In this document: piece after piece, positions 27,556 through 35,194 of the stretch
Numbering within the stretch: position 1 is the stretch's first letter
Layout: every line of letters starts with the position of its first letter
Origin: Coriobacteriia bacterium
GTDB lineage: Bacteria; Actinomycetota; Coriobacteriia; Anaerosomatales; SLCP01
Length of the DNA: 35,194 nucleotides
Assembly (NCBI GenBank): GCA_014859265.1
Contig: JACUUN010000015.1
Coordinates: forward strand, 1 to 35,194
Direction of reading: 5' to 3'
Made by a program: the position numbers and the translations under genes
Notes under the pieces: generated by a model
Databases searched by the model: none
Told to the model about the DNA's origin: nothing
What the model saw: only the letters and a program-made list of their open reading frames with translations

Positions 27556-28200
27556 ATGAAATGGAGACGCGCTCTTACACGGGCCGGTGCCACTGCCCTG
27601 ATTGCGCTGGGGGCGGTGGTTCCGGCAGGTGCGTTCGCCGCATACAAGATGGTGCCGACCACATGCACGAGCAGCTGTGCGAAGCAGCAGACGACGTACT
27701 GGTGCGGCCCTGCCAGCACGCACTTCGTACTCCACTCACAAGGCCGCAGTGTCGCACAATCGACACTCGCGAAGGAACTCGGTACGACCACTGGGGGAAC
27801 GGCGATCCAGAACATCCCCGCGGTGCTCAACAAGTACAAGCGGGTTTCAATCACGTACGTCCATGTCCCGCGCACGTACATAACCGGGATCTCGCTGGTG
27901 CGCAGCATCATCACGTACGCGGTCGACCGCAACTCCTGCGCCATCCCCTGCGTTAACCCCTACCCCTACACGAACAGCGCCGGATACTACTCGCCCGGTC
28001 TGCCGACCTACAGCGGCACGAAGGCCAGAGGCCACTACGTGGCCATTCGTGGGTACGACATCTCATCGACGAGAGACTACGTGTACTACTTCGACCCGCA
28101 CTACGATTCGAGTCATTACGGGACAAGGCGCGCGACCGTCTCGGCGATGGCCCGCTCGATACTGGTGAAGAACTATGGCAGCCAGGGCATCGTGTACTGA
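27556..28200 (+). CDS. Secreted C39-like cysteine peptidase-fold protein
   Basis: This 214-aa protein has a clear signal peptide (MKWRRALTRAGATALIALGA then PAGAFA, cleavage near 28). The mature part shows TYWCGPASTHFVLHSQG with a possible nucleophile Cys50, GHYVAIRGYD with His160, and VYYFDPHY with Asp180, the Cys-His-Asp layout of the papain-like C39 family. Extra Cys residues (37, 41, 128, 132) could form disulfides outside the cell. No ABC transporter adjoins it, so a bacteriocin-leader role is unlikely. GAAGGGAG lies 7 nt before the ATG. It opens the plus-strand island. Confidence 0.7.
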   Translation: MKWRRALTRAGATALIALGAVVPAGAFAAYKMVPTTCTSSCAKQQTTYWCGPASTHFVLHSQGRSVAQSTLAKELGTTTGGTAIQNIPAVLNKYKRVSITYVHVPRTYITGISLVRSIITYAVDRNSCAIPCVNPYPYTNSAGYYSPGLPTYSGTKARGHYVAIRGYDISSTRDYVYYFDPHYDSSHYGTRRATVSAMARSILVKNYGSQGIVY

Positions 28201-29098
28201 GCGCGAGCGAGGACACAGCGCGGGACGCCGCGGCGCGCCCGGGCACTGGCTCCCGACGTTGATCGGAATCGCCTGGGGGCATGCCTGCCTCGCCGGCGCC
28301 AGCTGGATTGCGGCACTTTCAGGCACCTGGGCGGGGGACCCTGTTGGCCTTCCTTCGCTTCGGACTCTCGAGTGGACCTTTATGCTCCCCTTGAGTGCCA
28401 GTGTGGCGGTAGTGCACCGGACGACCACGCCGCTTGCGACGATGCTCGCGGACGGCATCCCGGTACCGGCGATCCCGTTGCCTGCACTGACAGGGTGGGC
28501 CCTCGCCCTCCTGTGCGCCGCACTGTGGCGACACCGGGCCCATACTCTCGCGCGTGTGGGCTTGTCGACGATGGCACTCGCGCTCTGCTTCTCGGGAGTA
28601 TCGTCAGCGAACGCGATTGCCGGAGAGCGCGCCGCCGAGCGCCTCTTCCTGAGGATGGTCGCTACCGACGCCGCCCCCTGGAACGAGCCGGCCTCTCGAT
28701 CGGCTGCGCGAACACTCGTACGTCGATACCCCGAATCGCGGTGGGCCTCGGAGGCCTGGAGAGTCGTCGCGACAGATGCCGAGCTTCGGGGAGACCTACC
28801 CGAAGCACTCGATGCATGGGAGTCATTCGGAGCCTGCTTCGGTGACACGGCTATACCGGGGCGAGCGCTCGCGTCGCTCAACGTAGCCCGCATCCTCGAG
28901 AAGAGCGCCCCGGCTGACCTTGCCGCGACGTACTACCTACGCGCACTCCGGACACTCGGGCGCAGCAACTGGAGCGCGCAGCCCTGGATCGCGGCCGAAT
29001 GTGCACGGGGTCTCGAGAGGACATCCAGGCGAGAAGGACTCTACGCAACTGCGGACTACTGGGCCGCCAGAGCACGGACGAACGAACGTTACCAATGA
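28175..29098 (+). CDS. Membrane protein with C-terminal TPR-like domain, unknown function
   Basis: This 307-aa protein starts inside the previous gene (26-nt overlap), with GGTGAAG just before the ATG. The N-terminal half has about four hydrophobic helices, for example LIGIAWGHACLAGASWIAAL, FMLPLSASVAVV, LTGWALALLCAALW and GLSTMALALCFSGVSSA. The second half is soluble and helical with tetratricopeptide-like periodicity: RSAARTLVRRYPESRWASEA, LRGDLPEALDAWESFG and LAATYYLRALRTLG. It probably lies in the membrane with the repeats exposed for protein contacts. No named family recognised. The overlap suggests coupled synthesis with the C39-like protein. Confidence 0.6.
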   Translation: MAARASCTERERGHSAGRRGAPGHWLPTLIGIAWGHACLAGASWIAALSGTWAGDPVGLPSLRTLEWTFMLPLSASVAVVHRTTTPLATMLADGIPVPAIPLPALTGWALALLCAALWRHRAHTLARVGLSTMALALCFSGVSSANAIAGERAAERLFLRMVATDAAPWNEPASRSAARTLVRRYPESRWASEAWRVVATDAELRGDLPEALDAWESFGACFGDTAIPGRALASLNVARILEKSAPADLAATYYLRALRTLGRSNWSAQPWIAAECARGLERTSRREGLYATADYWAARARTNERYQ

Positions 29099-29121
29099 AT
29101 CACGGAGTAAGGGGGACCGGA

Positions 29122-30231
29122 ATGAGCATCTCGAGCAGAGCGTATCGTTTCATCGCCGTGACGGTGGCGGGGGCCGCTATCGTCGGCGTCGTGGCAGCCG
29201 CCTCGGCCTACCGTTCAGACACCGCACGTGCCTATGCGGAGGAGGTCAAGTCGGACATGGCTAGTTCGTACCGGGAGGCGTCGACCTGGCGCGCGCACGT
29301 TGAGGAGCGCGAACTCGTTGGCAACGGTGTGTACCGGACGACGCGCCATCGCATGGCCGTCGCCGGACCGGACCGCTACCGCATCGAGTCGATCGAGCAG
29401 GATGAAGCCGGCCTGGACGTCGTGTCGGTCACCATGAGGAACGGCACGACCGTGTACTCCTCTACCCGTACGGATGACGGACGTGCACGCGTCCTGGAGG
29501 TCCGCAACGCCCCACCGAGTCTGGGGGCCGTGGCGGACAACATGCTCGGGCAGCGGATACGCGAACTCGCCCGGGCCGGTCAGATGCGATACGTAGGGCG
29601 CGACTCAGTGCGCGGCAGGGCGGTACTGAAGCTTCTCGTCGAGCCGGACCACATCGCATGGGTCGACGGAGAGTCCTCCATCCCCGTGCGCGAGCAGTTC
29701 CTCTCCGATGGTACGCTCACGCACGAGATCGAATTCCTGCTCTTCGAGGCCAATGCCCCGGTGGATGCGGCCGAGTTCGACCCCGTCTCGCTCGGTGCTC
29801 AGCCGTCCGTAGTCGAGGACCTTGGGTTCCGCTCGACCGGCATCCGCTCGGTACCGCATACACTACTGGGATTCACACCCCGAGAACTGGAGATGCCCGC
29901 CGGGTGGGAGCTTCTCGAATCCGGGTACATCGACCCGGTCGCACGGGCAGACGGGGCTCCGGATGCGCCCGTATGGATCTCGCAGTACGCAACGCCGGTC
30001 GGCCCTATCCTTCTAACCCAGTCACCGGCACACGAAGGCTTTGTTCTCTCCGGTGTGAGCGGAGACGGCACCGACGGGCCCCTGATGACCGAGATCGGCG
30101 GCCGCCCCGTCGTGTACTACGCCGATCAGTGGAGGACGCACGCAACCATGCACGTTGACGATGTGCTTGTGTCGGTCGAGGGCATGCTGCCCGCTGATGA
30201 CGTGCTCGCATCGTTGGCGTTGATACGATGA
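29122..30231 (+). CDS. LolA-like / DUF4367-like anchored exported protein
   Basis: This 369-aa protein has an N-terminal signal or anchor (FIAVTVAGAAIVGVVAAASAY). Residues of about 35-220 resemble the LolA/RseB-type half-barrel: SYREASTWRAHVEERE, PDRYRIESIEQ, GTTVYSSTR, VEPDHIAWVDGES, PVREQFLSDG and HEIEFLLFEANAPVDAAEFDP. The last 110 residues (LGFTPRELEMPAGWELLES to VDDVLVSVEGMLPADDVLASLALI) resemble the DUF4367 domain, with the usual YYADQWRTHATMHVDDVLVSV. AAGGGGG lies 5 nt before the ATG at 29122. Such proteins are seen in Gram-positives at the outer membrane face; the function is unclear. Confidence 0.6.
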   Translation: MSISSRAYRFIAVTVAGAAIVGVVAAASAYRSDTARAYAEEVKSDMASSYREASTWRAHVEERELVGNGVYRTTRHRMAVAGPDRYRIESIEQDEAGLDVVSVTMRNGTTVYSSTRTDDGRARVLEVRNAPPSLGAVADNMLGQRIRELARAGQMRYVGRDSVRGRAVLKLLVEPDHIAWVDGESSIPVREQFLSDGTLTHEIEFLLFEANAPVDAAEFDPVSLGAQPSVVEDLGFRSTGIRSVPHTLLGFTPRELEMPAGWELLESGYIDPVARADGAPDAPVWISQYATPVGPILLTQSPAHEGFVLSGVSGDGTDGPLMTEIGGRPVVYYADQWRTHATMHVDDVLVSVEGMLPADDVLASLALIR

Positions 30232-31187
30232 GAATCGAGAGGATGGAGCGGGTGGATGACCGGCCAGGGACCAGGCGTACCCGACTCTTACTGACCGCGC
30301 TGCTTCTCGGAGTCGTCCCGGTCATTCTCGCCGGCTGCTCCTTCACCCGAGTGGGACGCCCTGAACCAGGGAACGGCTCCCTTGTGAGACCGGGCGCCGA
30401 CTGCGCTCCTGACGAGCCGTACCCGATGCTCGAGGGACTCGTCTTCATCCGCGACGGAGCCATATGGGCCGTCGAAGATGGCATGGCCAGACAGGTGATA
30501 GAGAGCGAGACACCGTGGTCGCTGCGCGATTCACGGAGCGGCGAAGCGATCACCTACGCGTCGATGGCGGGCCTGAACGCCCGTGTCCACACCGCAGTGA
30601 AGGGCGACTGGCGGGCTGAGCCGATCTGGGAAACGGACATCGGCTCCATGCTCGTCGAGGTAGTCCACGATGACATCGCCGACGTGCTCTGGTTCTCGGC
30701 AAGCGGTGAGCACACGACCACTATCGGGGTTCGGGACCGCACCAGAGGTGACCGCGAGGACACAGTGCCGCTGCCGGTGGAGGTGGGTCCGCACTTCTCG
30801 GTGCGCTACGAGGATGGTGCGCTATTCGCCGCCGGAGCTGCACAGGAACCCACCGTCCTCTACAAGATCGAAGGGGTGGCGCATGAGCTTTTCGAGGCCG
30901 CAAGTCTGTTCTCCCCCCGCATCTCGCCCGACGGGACCAGCGTCCTGGTAACGGGCTCAGCGCGAAGCGGCGGACGCTTCCATCTCTGGATGGTCGATAC
31001 GGCGAACGGCTCGGCAATCGAGCTGGACGTCGGACCTGGTGTCCCGACCGACCCGGAGTGGTCGCCCGACGGCAAGCACATCGCATTCCGGGATGCGGGC
31101 ACGGGCACGGTCTGGATCGTGTCAGCCGGAGGTGGGCTCGCAACAGACACGGGGCTCCAGGCACACGAGGGTGGATTGGCCTGGTAG
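30228..31187 (+). CDS. Lipoprotein with TolB/PD40-like beta-propeller repeats
   Basis: This 319-aa protein has a lipoprotein signal with lipobox VILAGC (Cys37). The mature part carries repeats of the TolB/WD40-like PD40 type, most clearly SPRISPDGTSVLVTGSA and PEWSPDGKHIAFRDAGTG followed by VWIVSAGGG, typical of a beta-propeller. It would be tethered to the outer face of the membrane. The ATG overlaps the stop of the previous gene by 4 nt. Its function is unknown; a partner role with the LolA-like protein is an inference from the overlap. Confidence 0.72.
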   Translation: MRIERMERVDDRPGTRRTRLLLTALLLGVVPVILAGCSFTRVGRPEPGNGSLVRPGADCAPDEPYPMLEGLVFIRDGAIWAVEDGMARQVIESETPWSLRDSRSGEAITYASMAGLNARVHTAVKGDWRAEPIWETDIGSMLVEVVHDDIADVLWFSASGEHTTTIGVRDRTRGDREDTVPLPVEVGPHFSVRYEDGALFAAGAAQEPTVLYKIEGVAHELFEAASLFSPRISPDGTSVLVTGSARSGGRFHLWMVDTANGSAIELDVGPGVPTDPEWSPDGKHIAFRDAGTGTVWIVSAGGGLATDTGLQAHEGGLAW

Positions 31188-31265
31188 GCGCCGTATGCCC
31201 TGAGACACTACAGGTGATGCAGCCTCCCCCGGAGGGTAACAACCTCGGGAGGAGGTAGGGCCGGA

Positions 31266-31931
31266 GTGGATACCGTGATCTCAATCGCACCCTTCGTCAT
31301 CGCGGGGTCGATCCTGCCAACGTGGACAATCGTGGTCATCGCCCTACTCGGCACAGCGCGTCCGGTTGCGAACAGCACGGCCTTCATTCTGGGAAACGCC
31401 GCCTTCCGCGCACTGCTGGGTCTGGCCGTGCTGTTCGTGGTGCCGCTGCCAGACAGCAAGAGCTTCCGTCTCGACTCCGGCGCATGGGACGCCCGTCTTG
31501 TCATCGCGATCGGGGTCGGGCTCTTCGCCCTTGCGGCATGGATCTGGACGCGGCCAACCGCCGAGGAGTCCGGAAGCTGGGGCGACCGCGCGGAGCACAT
31601 CCGGCCGCGTACCTCCTTCATCGCAGGCGCGCTCATGACCGCCTCGCCCGGAGTCCAGTACGCGTACCTCCTGGGTGGCTTGGCAGTCATCTTGGAGACC
31701 ACCACCGGAGTGGCTGCCCGCGTGACCACCCTCGTCCTCTTCGTGCTTGCACTGCAGTGGATGCTTGCGATGCCGATCGTTATCTACCTGCTGTTCCGCG
31801 AGGGGTCTACCCGCATCCTGCAGCGCATGAAGGGGTGGCTCAGGGCCTATGGTCAACGACTCGTGGCGGGTGTCCTCGGCGTGGCGGGAACCTACGTGAC
31901 CGCCATCGGCGTCATGCAACTAATCAGCTGA
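31266..31931 (+). CDS. GAP/Sap-family membrane protein (LysE-like superfamily)
   Basis: This 221-aa polytopic protein has about six hydrophobic helices, starting MDTVISIAPFVIAGSILPTWTI and ending GVAGTYVTAIGVMQL. The first helix, then NSTAFILGNAAFRALLGLAVLF, a cytoplasmic charged loop with RPRTSFIAGALMTASPGVQY and the later pair of helices fit the actinobacterial GAP or 'sulfolipid-1-addressing protein' family, thought to export small molecules. The substrate is unknown. The GTG start has AGGAGG upstream. The 78-bp leader contains CCTCCC and GGGAGG, which could pair and hide the ribosome binding site. Confidence 0.65.
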   Translation: MDTVISIAPFVIAGSILPTWTIVVIALLGTARPVANSTAFILGNAAFRALLGLAVLFVVPLPDSKSFRLDSGAWDARLVIAIGVGLFALAAWIWTRPTAEESGSWGDRAEHIRPRTSFIAGALMTASPGVQYAYLLGGLAVILETTTGVAARVTTLVLFVLALQWMLAMPIVIYLLFREGSTRILQRMKGWLRAYGQRLVAGVLGVAGTYVTAIGVMQLIS

Positions 31932-31978
31932 GGTGCCCCCACGGCTCGAGAAACCAGCTCGCTCCGGTATACGCCCGC

Positions 31979-33343
31979 CTACACCGCGTCGTTGCGCATG
32001 AGGTCGTCGTAGGTTTCGCGCTTGACTACCCAGCGCCACTCGCCGTCAAGTACGAACACCACACCCGGGCGTACCTGCTTGTTGTAGTTGCTCGCCATCG
32101 ACTGACAGTACGCGCCAGTAGCACAGACGCACAGTACGTCACCGGGCTCGGGACACTGCAGCGGCGCGTCGTTGACCACGATGTCACCGCTCTCGCAGTG
32201 CTTGCCCGCGACGGTCGCCACCATCTCGCGGGGCTGATCGGCCTTGTTGGCGAGCAGCGCCTCGTAGTGCGCGTCATAGAGCGAGGTACGGATGTTGTCC
32301 GACATCCCACCATCGACTGCAACGTACGTGCGGATGCCGGGAATCTCCTTGATCGAGCCGACGGTGTAAAGCGTCACCCCGGCATTCGCGACGATCGAGC
32401 GCCCGGGCTCGACCGCCATGCGCGGCACGGCCAGACCGTGCTTCTCGCACTCCTCCTTGATGCCGTCCACGACGACCTTACCGAAATCCTTGACTGTCGA
32501 CGGCTCATCCGGGGCGCCGTAGGCAACGCCGAGTCCTCCGCCCACATCGAGCATGCGCACGGCGTGGCCGGTCTCACTCTCGATCTCGCGCATGAACGCG
32601 ACGATGACCTCGATCGCGCGCGCGAAGCTGTGCAGCGCGAAGATCTGCGAGCCGATGTGCATGTGCAGACCTTCGAACTCGATGCCCGGCAGGGCGATGG
32701 CGCGCTTGACCGCCTCCATCGCAAGGCCCTGGTTCAGACCGAAGCCGAACTTGGAGTCCTCGGCACCAGTCATGATGAAGTCGTGCGTGTCGGCCTCCAC
32801 ACCCGGGGTCACACGGATGAGCACCTTCTGGGTGGCACCGCGCTCCGATGCGAGCGCCGAGAGCCGCTCCATCTCCTCGAAGTTGTCGACCACGATGCGC
32901 CCGACACCCGCTTCGAGGCACTCGATGAGCTCAGCACGCGTCTTGTTGTTGCCGTGGACCTGCACGCACTCCATCGGAAAGCTCGCCCGGATCGCGTACG
33001 CCAGCTCGCCGCCTGATGCGCAGAGCAGACAGCACCCCTCCTCTGCCACGATCTTGACCATCGCGAGCGAGAGGAACGCCTTGCCCGCGTATACAACGTC
33101 GACATCGGGCCAGTGGAAGCGCGTCCAACGCACGTACTCGGAGAGCTGGTGGCGGATCGTCGCCTCGTCCATCACGTAGAGCGCGGTGCCGGCGTCGCGA
33201 GCAAGCTCGACCATGTCGACGCCACCGATCCACAGGTGCCCGTCGCGCATCTCGGCGGTCATGGGCAGCACCGATGCGAGGTCTGCCGCGGTCTTCAGGT
33301 CGGGGACCGCCGCCGGGCGGGGCGAACTCGGCTTTCCGGCCAT
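31979..33343 (-). CDS. lysA: Diaminopimelate decarboxylase
   Basis: This PLP enzyme converts meso-diaminopimelate to lysine, the last step of the pathway. The protein has 454 aa. The PLP lysine is K88 in VVYAGKAFLSLAM. Other signatures are HMHIGSQIF, LDVGGGLGVAYG, EPGRSIVANAG, CESGD and the C-terminal GAYCQSMASNYN. The segment after the lysine reads EEGCCLLCASGGELAYA, richer in Cys than most homologues. The ATG has AGGAGG 9 nt upstream and lies 12 nt after argS. It converges on the GAP-family gene across 47 bp with no clear terminator. Confidence 0.95.
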   Translation of the reverse strand: MAGKPSSPRPAAVPDLKTAADLASVLPMTAEMRDGHLWIGGVDMVELARDAGTALYVMDEATIRHQLSEYVRWTRFHWPDVDVVYAGKAFLSLAMVKIVAEEGCCLLCASGGELAYAIRASFPMECVQVHGNNKTRAELIECLEAGVGRIVVDNFEEMERLSALASERGATQKVLIRVTPGVEADTHDFIMTGAEDSKFGFGLNQGLAMEAVKRAIALPGIEFEGLHMHIGSQIFALHSFARAIEVIVAFMREIESETGHAVRMLDVGGGLGVAYGAPDEPSTVKDFGKVVVDGIKEECEKHGLAVPRMAVEPGRSIVANAGVTLYTVGSIKEIPGIRTYVAVDGGMSDNIRTSLYDAHYEALLANKADQPREMVATVAGKHCESGDIVVNDAPLQCPEPGDVLCVCATGAYCQSMASNYNKQVRPGVVFVLDGEWRWVVKRETYDDLMRNDAV

Positions 33344-33355
33344 CGGGACTGCCTC

Positions 33356-35068
33356 CTACATCCGGTCGGGCGCACTCACGCCGACGAGTCCAAGCACCGT
33401 GGCGAGCGCAATTCGGGTCGCGTCGACAGCGTAGAGTCGGGCGGCGGTGAGCTCAATATCGTCGGGGTCGACCACGCGACACTGCGTGTAGAACTGGTGG
33501 AACGAGGCCGCGAGGTCCTCGGCGTAGCGCGTGAGCTTGTTCGGTGCGAGCTGCCGCGCGGCGACCTCCACCACGTCGGGAAACTCCGTGAGCTTGCGCA
33601 TAAGCGCGAGCTCGGGCTCGGAATCGAGGAGGTGGAGCGGCGCGTCGTCGCGCATGAGAGCCGCAGCAGTGGCCGCGATGTCCACGCTCGTGTCGGCAGT
33701 GTCGGCACCGGCCGCCTTGCGCAGGATCGCGCAGATGCGCGCGTGTGCGTACTGCACATAGTAGACCGGGTTATCGCTCGACTGCTCCTTGGCGAGCGCG
33801 ATGTCAAAATCGAGCGCCTGGTCAGTCGAGCGCCGCAAGAAGAAGTAGCGCGCCGCATCAGGACCGACCTCGTCGAGCAGGTCCTCGAAGGTCACCATCT
33901 CACCGGTGCGCTTGCTCATCCGGACGACCTCGCCACCCCGGAAGAGGTTGACGAGCTGGCCGATGACCACCGTGAGCTTGCCCTCGTGGCCGAGAGCGGC
34001 GACTGCGGCCTCCATGCGCTTCACGTAGCCGTGATGGTCAGCGCCCCAGATGTCGATGACGCGGTCGAACCCACGATCGTACTTGTCCGCGTGATACGCA
34101 ATGTCGGCCGCGAAGTAAGTGTAGGAGCCGTCCGCCTTCTTAAGCACGCGGTCCTTGTCGTCGCCGAACGCGGTGGAACGGAACCACAGCGCGCCCTCGT
34201 GTTCGTAAAGATGACCCGCATCTTTGAGGCGGGCAAGTGCGCGCTCGACAGCGCTCGGCCCGCCGTCCTCGGCCGGTATGTGTAACGTGCGCTCAGAGAA
34301 CCAGATGTCGAAATCGACGCCCATGCCGTGCAGCACGTGCTGGAGGTGGGCGAGCACCTGTGCATACGCCTTCTCGCGGAAGTGTTCCTCGCGGGCCGAC
34401 GGCTCGGCATCCGCCCACTCCTCACCCTCGTCGGCGAGAATCTCGCGCGCGATCTCGGTGATGTAGGCGCCCCGATAGCCCTCCTCAGGGAACTCGACGT
34501 CGCGCCCACAGAGTTCGAGGTAGCGCGCAGCGACGGACTTGGCGAACACGTCCATCTGAACGCCCCGGTCGTTGACGTAGAACTCACGCTGGACCGACCA
34601 GCCCGCGTGGGCGAGTACCCTTGCCATACTGTCGCCAAGCGCGGCCCACCTGCCGTGCCCCACGTGCATCGGCCCGACCGGATTGGCCGAGACGAACTCG
34701 ACCTGGATGCGCCGCCCAGCCCCGATGTCCAGACGGCCGAAGTCCGTACCCCTCTCGCGAGCCTCCCGCAAGACCCGCTGAAGGGCATGGGCAGACAGGC
34801 GAATGTTGATGAACCCTGCTCCGGCGACCTCGACGGACGCGATGTCCGGGTGGCCCGCGATGCGCCTCGCCACGATCTCCGCGACTGCCCGCGGAGCCAT
34901 CCGTGCGGCCTTCGCGGTCTGCATGGCCACGTTCGTGGCCCAGTCTCCATGCGCAGGATCGCGCGGTCTTTCCAACCGGGGTTCCGGAATCTCGGCCAGG
35001 ACCACCTCGCCCGCCTTCACGGCACCCGCAAGCGCCTCCTTGACGAGGCCCTGCAGCAGGTCGATCAC
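33356..35068 (-). CDS. argS: Arginyl-tRNA synthetase
   Basis: This class I synthetase charges tRNA-Arg. The 570-aa protein has the N-terminal Arg_tRNA_synt_N domain (about 1-95), the HIGH-type motif HVGH (135-138) in SANPVGPMHVGHGR, the KMSKS-equivalent VVRMSKRTG, and the C-terminal DALR anticodon-binding domain. The GTG at 35068 has GGAGGG 6 nt upstream, which fits best. The ATG at 35074 sits only 1 nt from that site, although it begins a similar peptide. It heads the argS-lysA pair, the same order as in mycobacteria. Confidence 0.95.
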   Translation of the reverse strand: MIDLLQGLVKEALAGAVKAGEVVLAEIPEPRLERPRDPAHGDWATNVAMQTAKAARMAPRAVAEIVARRIAGHPDIASVEVAGAGFINIRLSAHALQRVLREARERGTDFGRLDIGAGRRIQVEFVSANPVGPMHVGHGRWAALGDSMARVLAHAGWSVQREFYVNDRGVQMDVFAKSVAARYLELCGRDVEFPEEGYRGAYITEIAREILADEGEEWADAEPSAREEHFREKAYAQVLAHLQHVLHGMGVDFDIWFSERTLHIPAEDGGPSAVERALARLKDAGHLYEHEGALWFRSTAFGDDKDRVLKKADGSYTYFAADIAYHADKYDRGFDRVIDIWGADHHGYVKRMEAAVAALGHEGKLTVVIGQLVNLFRGGEVVRMSKRTGEMVTFEDLLDEVGPDAARYFFLRRSTDQALDFDIALAKEQSSDNPVYYVQYAHARICAILRKAAGADTADTSVDIAATAAALMRDDAPLHLLDSEPELALMRKLTEFPDVVEVAARQLAPNKLTRYAEDLAASFHQFYTQCRVVDPDDIELTAARLYAVDATRIALATVLGLVGVSAPDRM

Positions 35069-35110
35069 GGACATCCCTCCAGCTCTGAACAACAGCGGAT
35101 GCGGTCATTA

Positions 35111-35139
35111 AGCATAGCCCGATGCCCAAGACCCGGCAA
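35111..35139 (-). promoter_or_regulatory. Candidate argS promoter
   Basis: On the minus strand TTGCCG (35139-35134) and TATGCT (35116-35111) are separated by 17 nt, each matching the sigma-70 consensus at four of six positions. The predicted start would leave a leader of about 35 nt. The rest of the sequence to the right edge shows no gene I can support. Confidence 0.42.
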
Positions 35140-35194
35140 TGCGATCTGATCACCGAGTCGGGAAAGCCACCCTGCACGTTCTCGGAGGTTTCAC

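Noticed and set aside
29122-30231. LolA-like protein as evidence of an outer membrane
   Set aside because: LolA-type folds with DUF4367-like tails also occur in Gram-positive bacteria, and no other Lol or Bam component is present in the window.

Overview
The window reads as a chromosomal segment of a high-GC, Gram-positive-type actinobacterium, probably from a deep anaerobic branch near Coriobacteriia (inference). Apart from the added genes, the gene order argS-lysA-hom-thrB-rho-rpmE-prfA-prmC-tsaC-wecA-atpI-atpBEFHAGDC-(murA) matches, from memory, the Mycobacterium tuberculosis block Rv1292-Rv1315. thrC, which sits between hom and thrB in that block, is absent here. Nearly all core genes lie on the minus strand and are densely packed, with 4-nt overlaps and good Shine-Dalgarno sites. 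GTG starts are common and one TTG start is likely.

Layout in order of coordinate (transcription of the core genes runs right to left). Positions 1-89: start of murA. 163-7115: the F-type ATP synthase operon atpI-B-E-F-H-A-G-D-C with a terminator after atpC; atpF carries an in-frame TGA. 7314-10872: wecA/tagO-like, dCMP deaminase, upp and glyA. 10936-14114: rpiB, tsaC, prmC and prfA, with a 38-bp perfect palindrome between rpiB and tsaC. 14115-15866: a small accessory patch with a decayed tetrapyrrole-methylase remnant, a DUF3786-type gene and an unknown membrane protein. 15881-18848: a DUF1385 (YqhQ-type) membrane protein, a frameshifted small membrane protein, thyX, a candidate 19-codon micro-gene, and rpmE with an Ala/Glu repeat tail. 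18947-25049: rho, an FSA-type transaldolase, 2-phosphoglycerate kinase, cyclic 2,3-diphosphoglycerate synthetase, a metallophosphoesterase and sppA, in one tight array. 25154-27377: thrB and hom. 27556-31931: a plus-strand island of five exported or membrane proteins (C39-like peptidase, TPR-type membrane protein, LolA/DUF4367-like protein, PD40 lipoprotein, GAP/LysE-type transporter). 31979-35068: lysA and argS, with a promoter candidate at the right edge.

The most interesting system is 20996-24038. The two known enzymes of cyclic 2,3-diphosphoglycerate (cDPG) biosynthesis, best known from hyperthermophilic methanogens, are adjacent and translationally coupled in a bacterial housekeeping operon, together with a metallophosphoesterase that could act on the product and upstream of rho. 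Other items worth checking are the TGA at a probable Trp codon of atpF, the single-base frameshift at about 17180, and an atpI without an ATG, GTG or TTG start. The last three may share a trivial cause (consensus errors).
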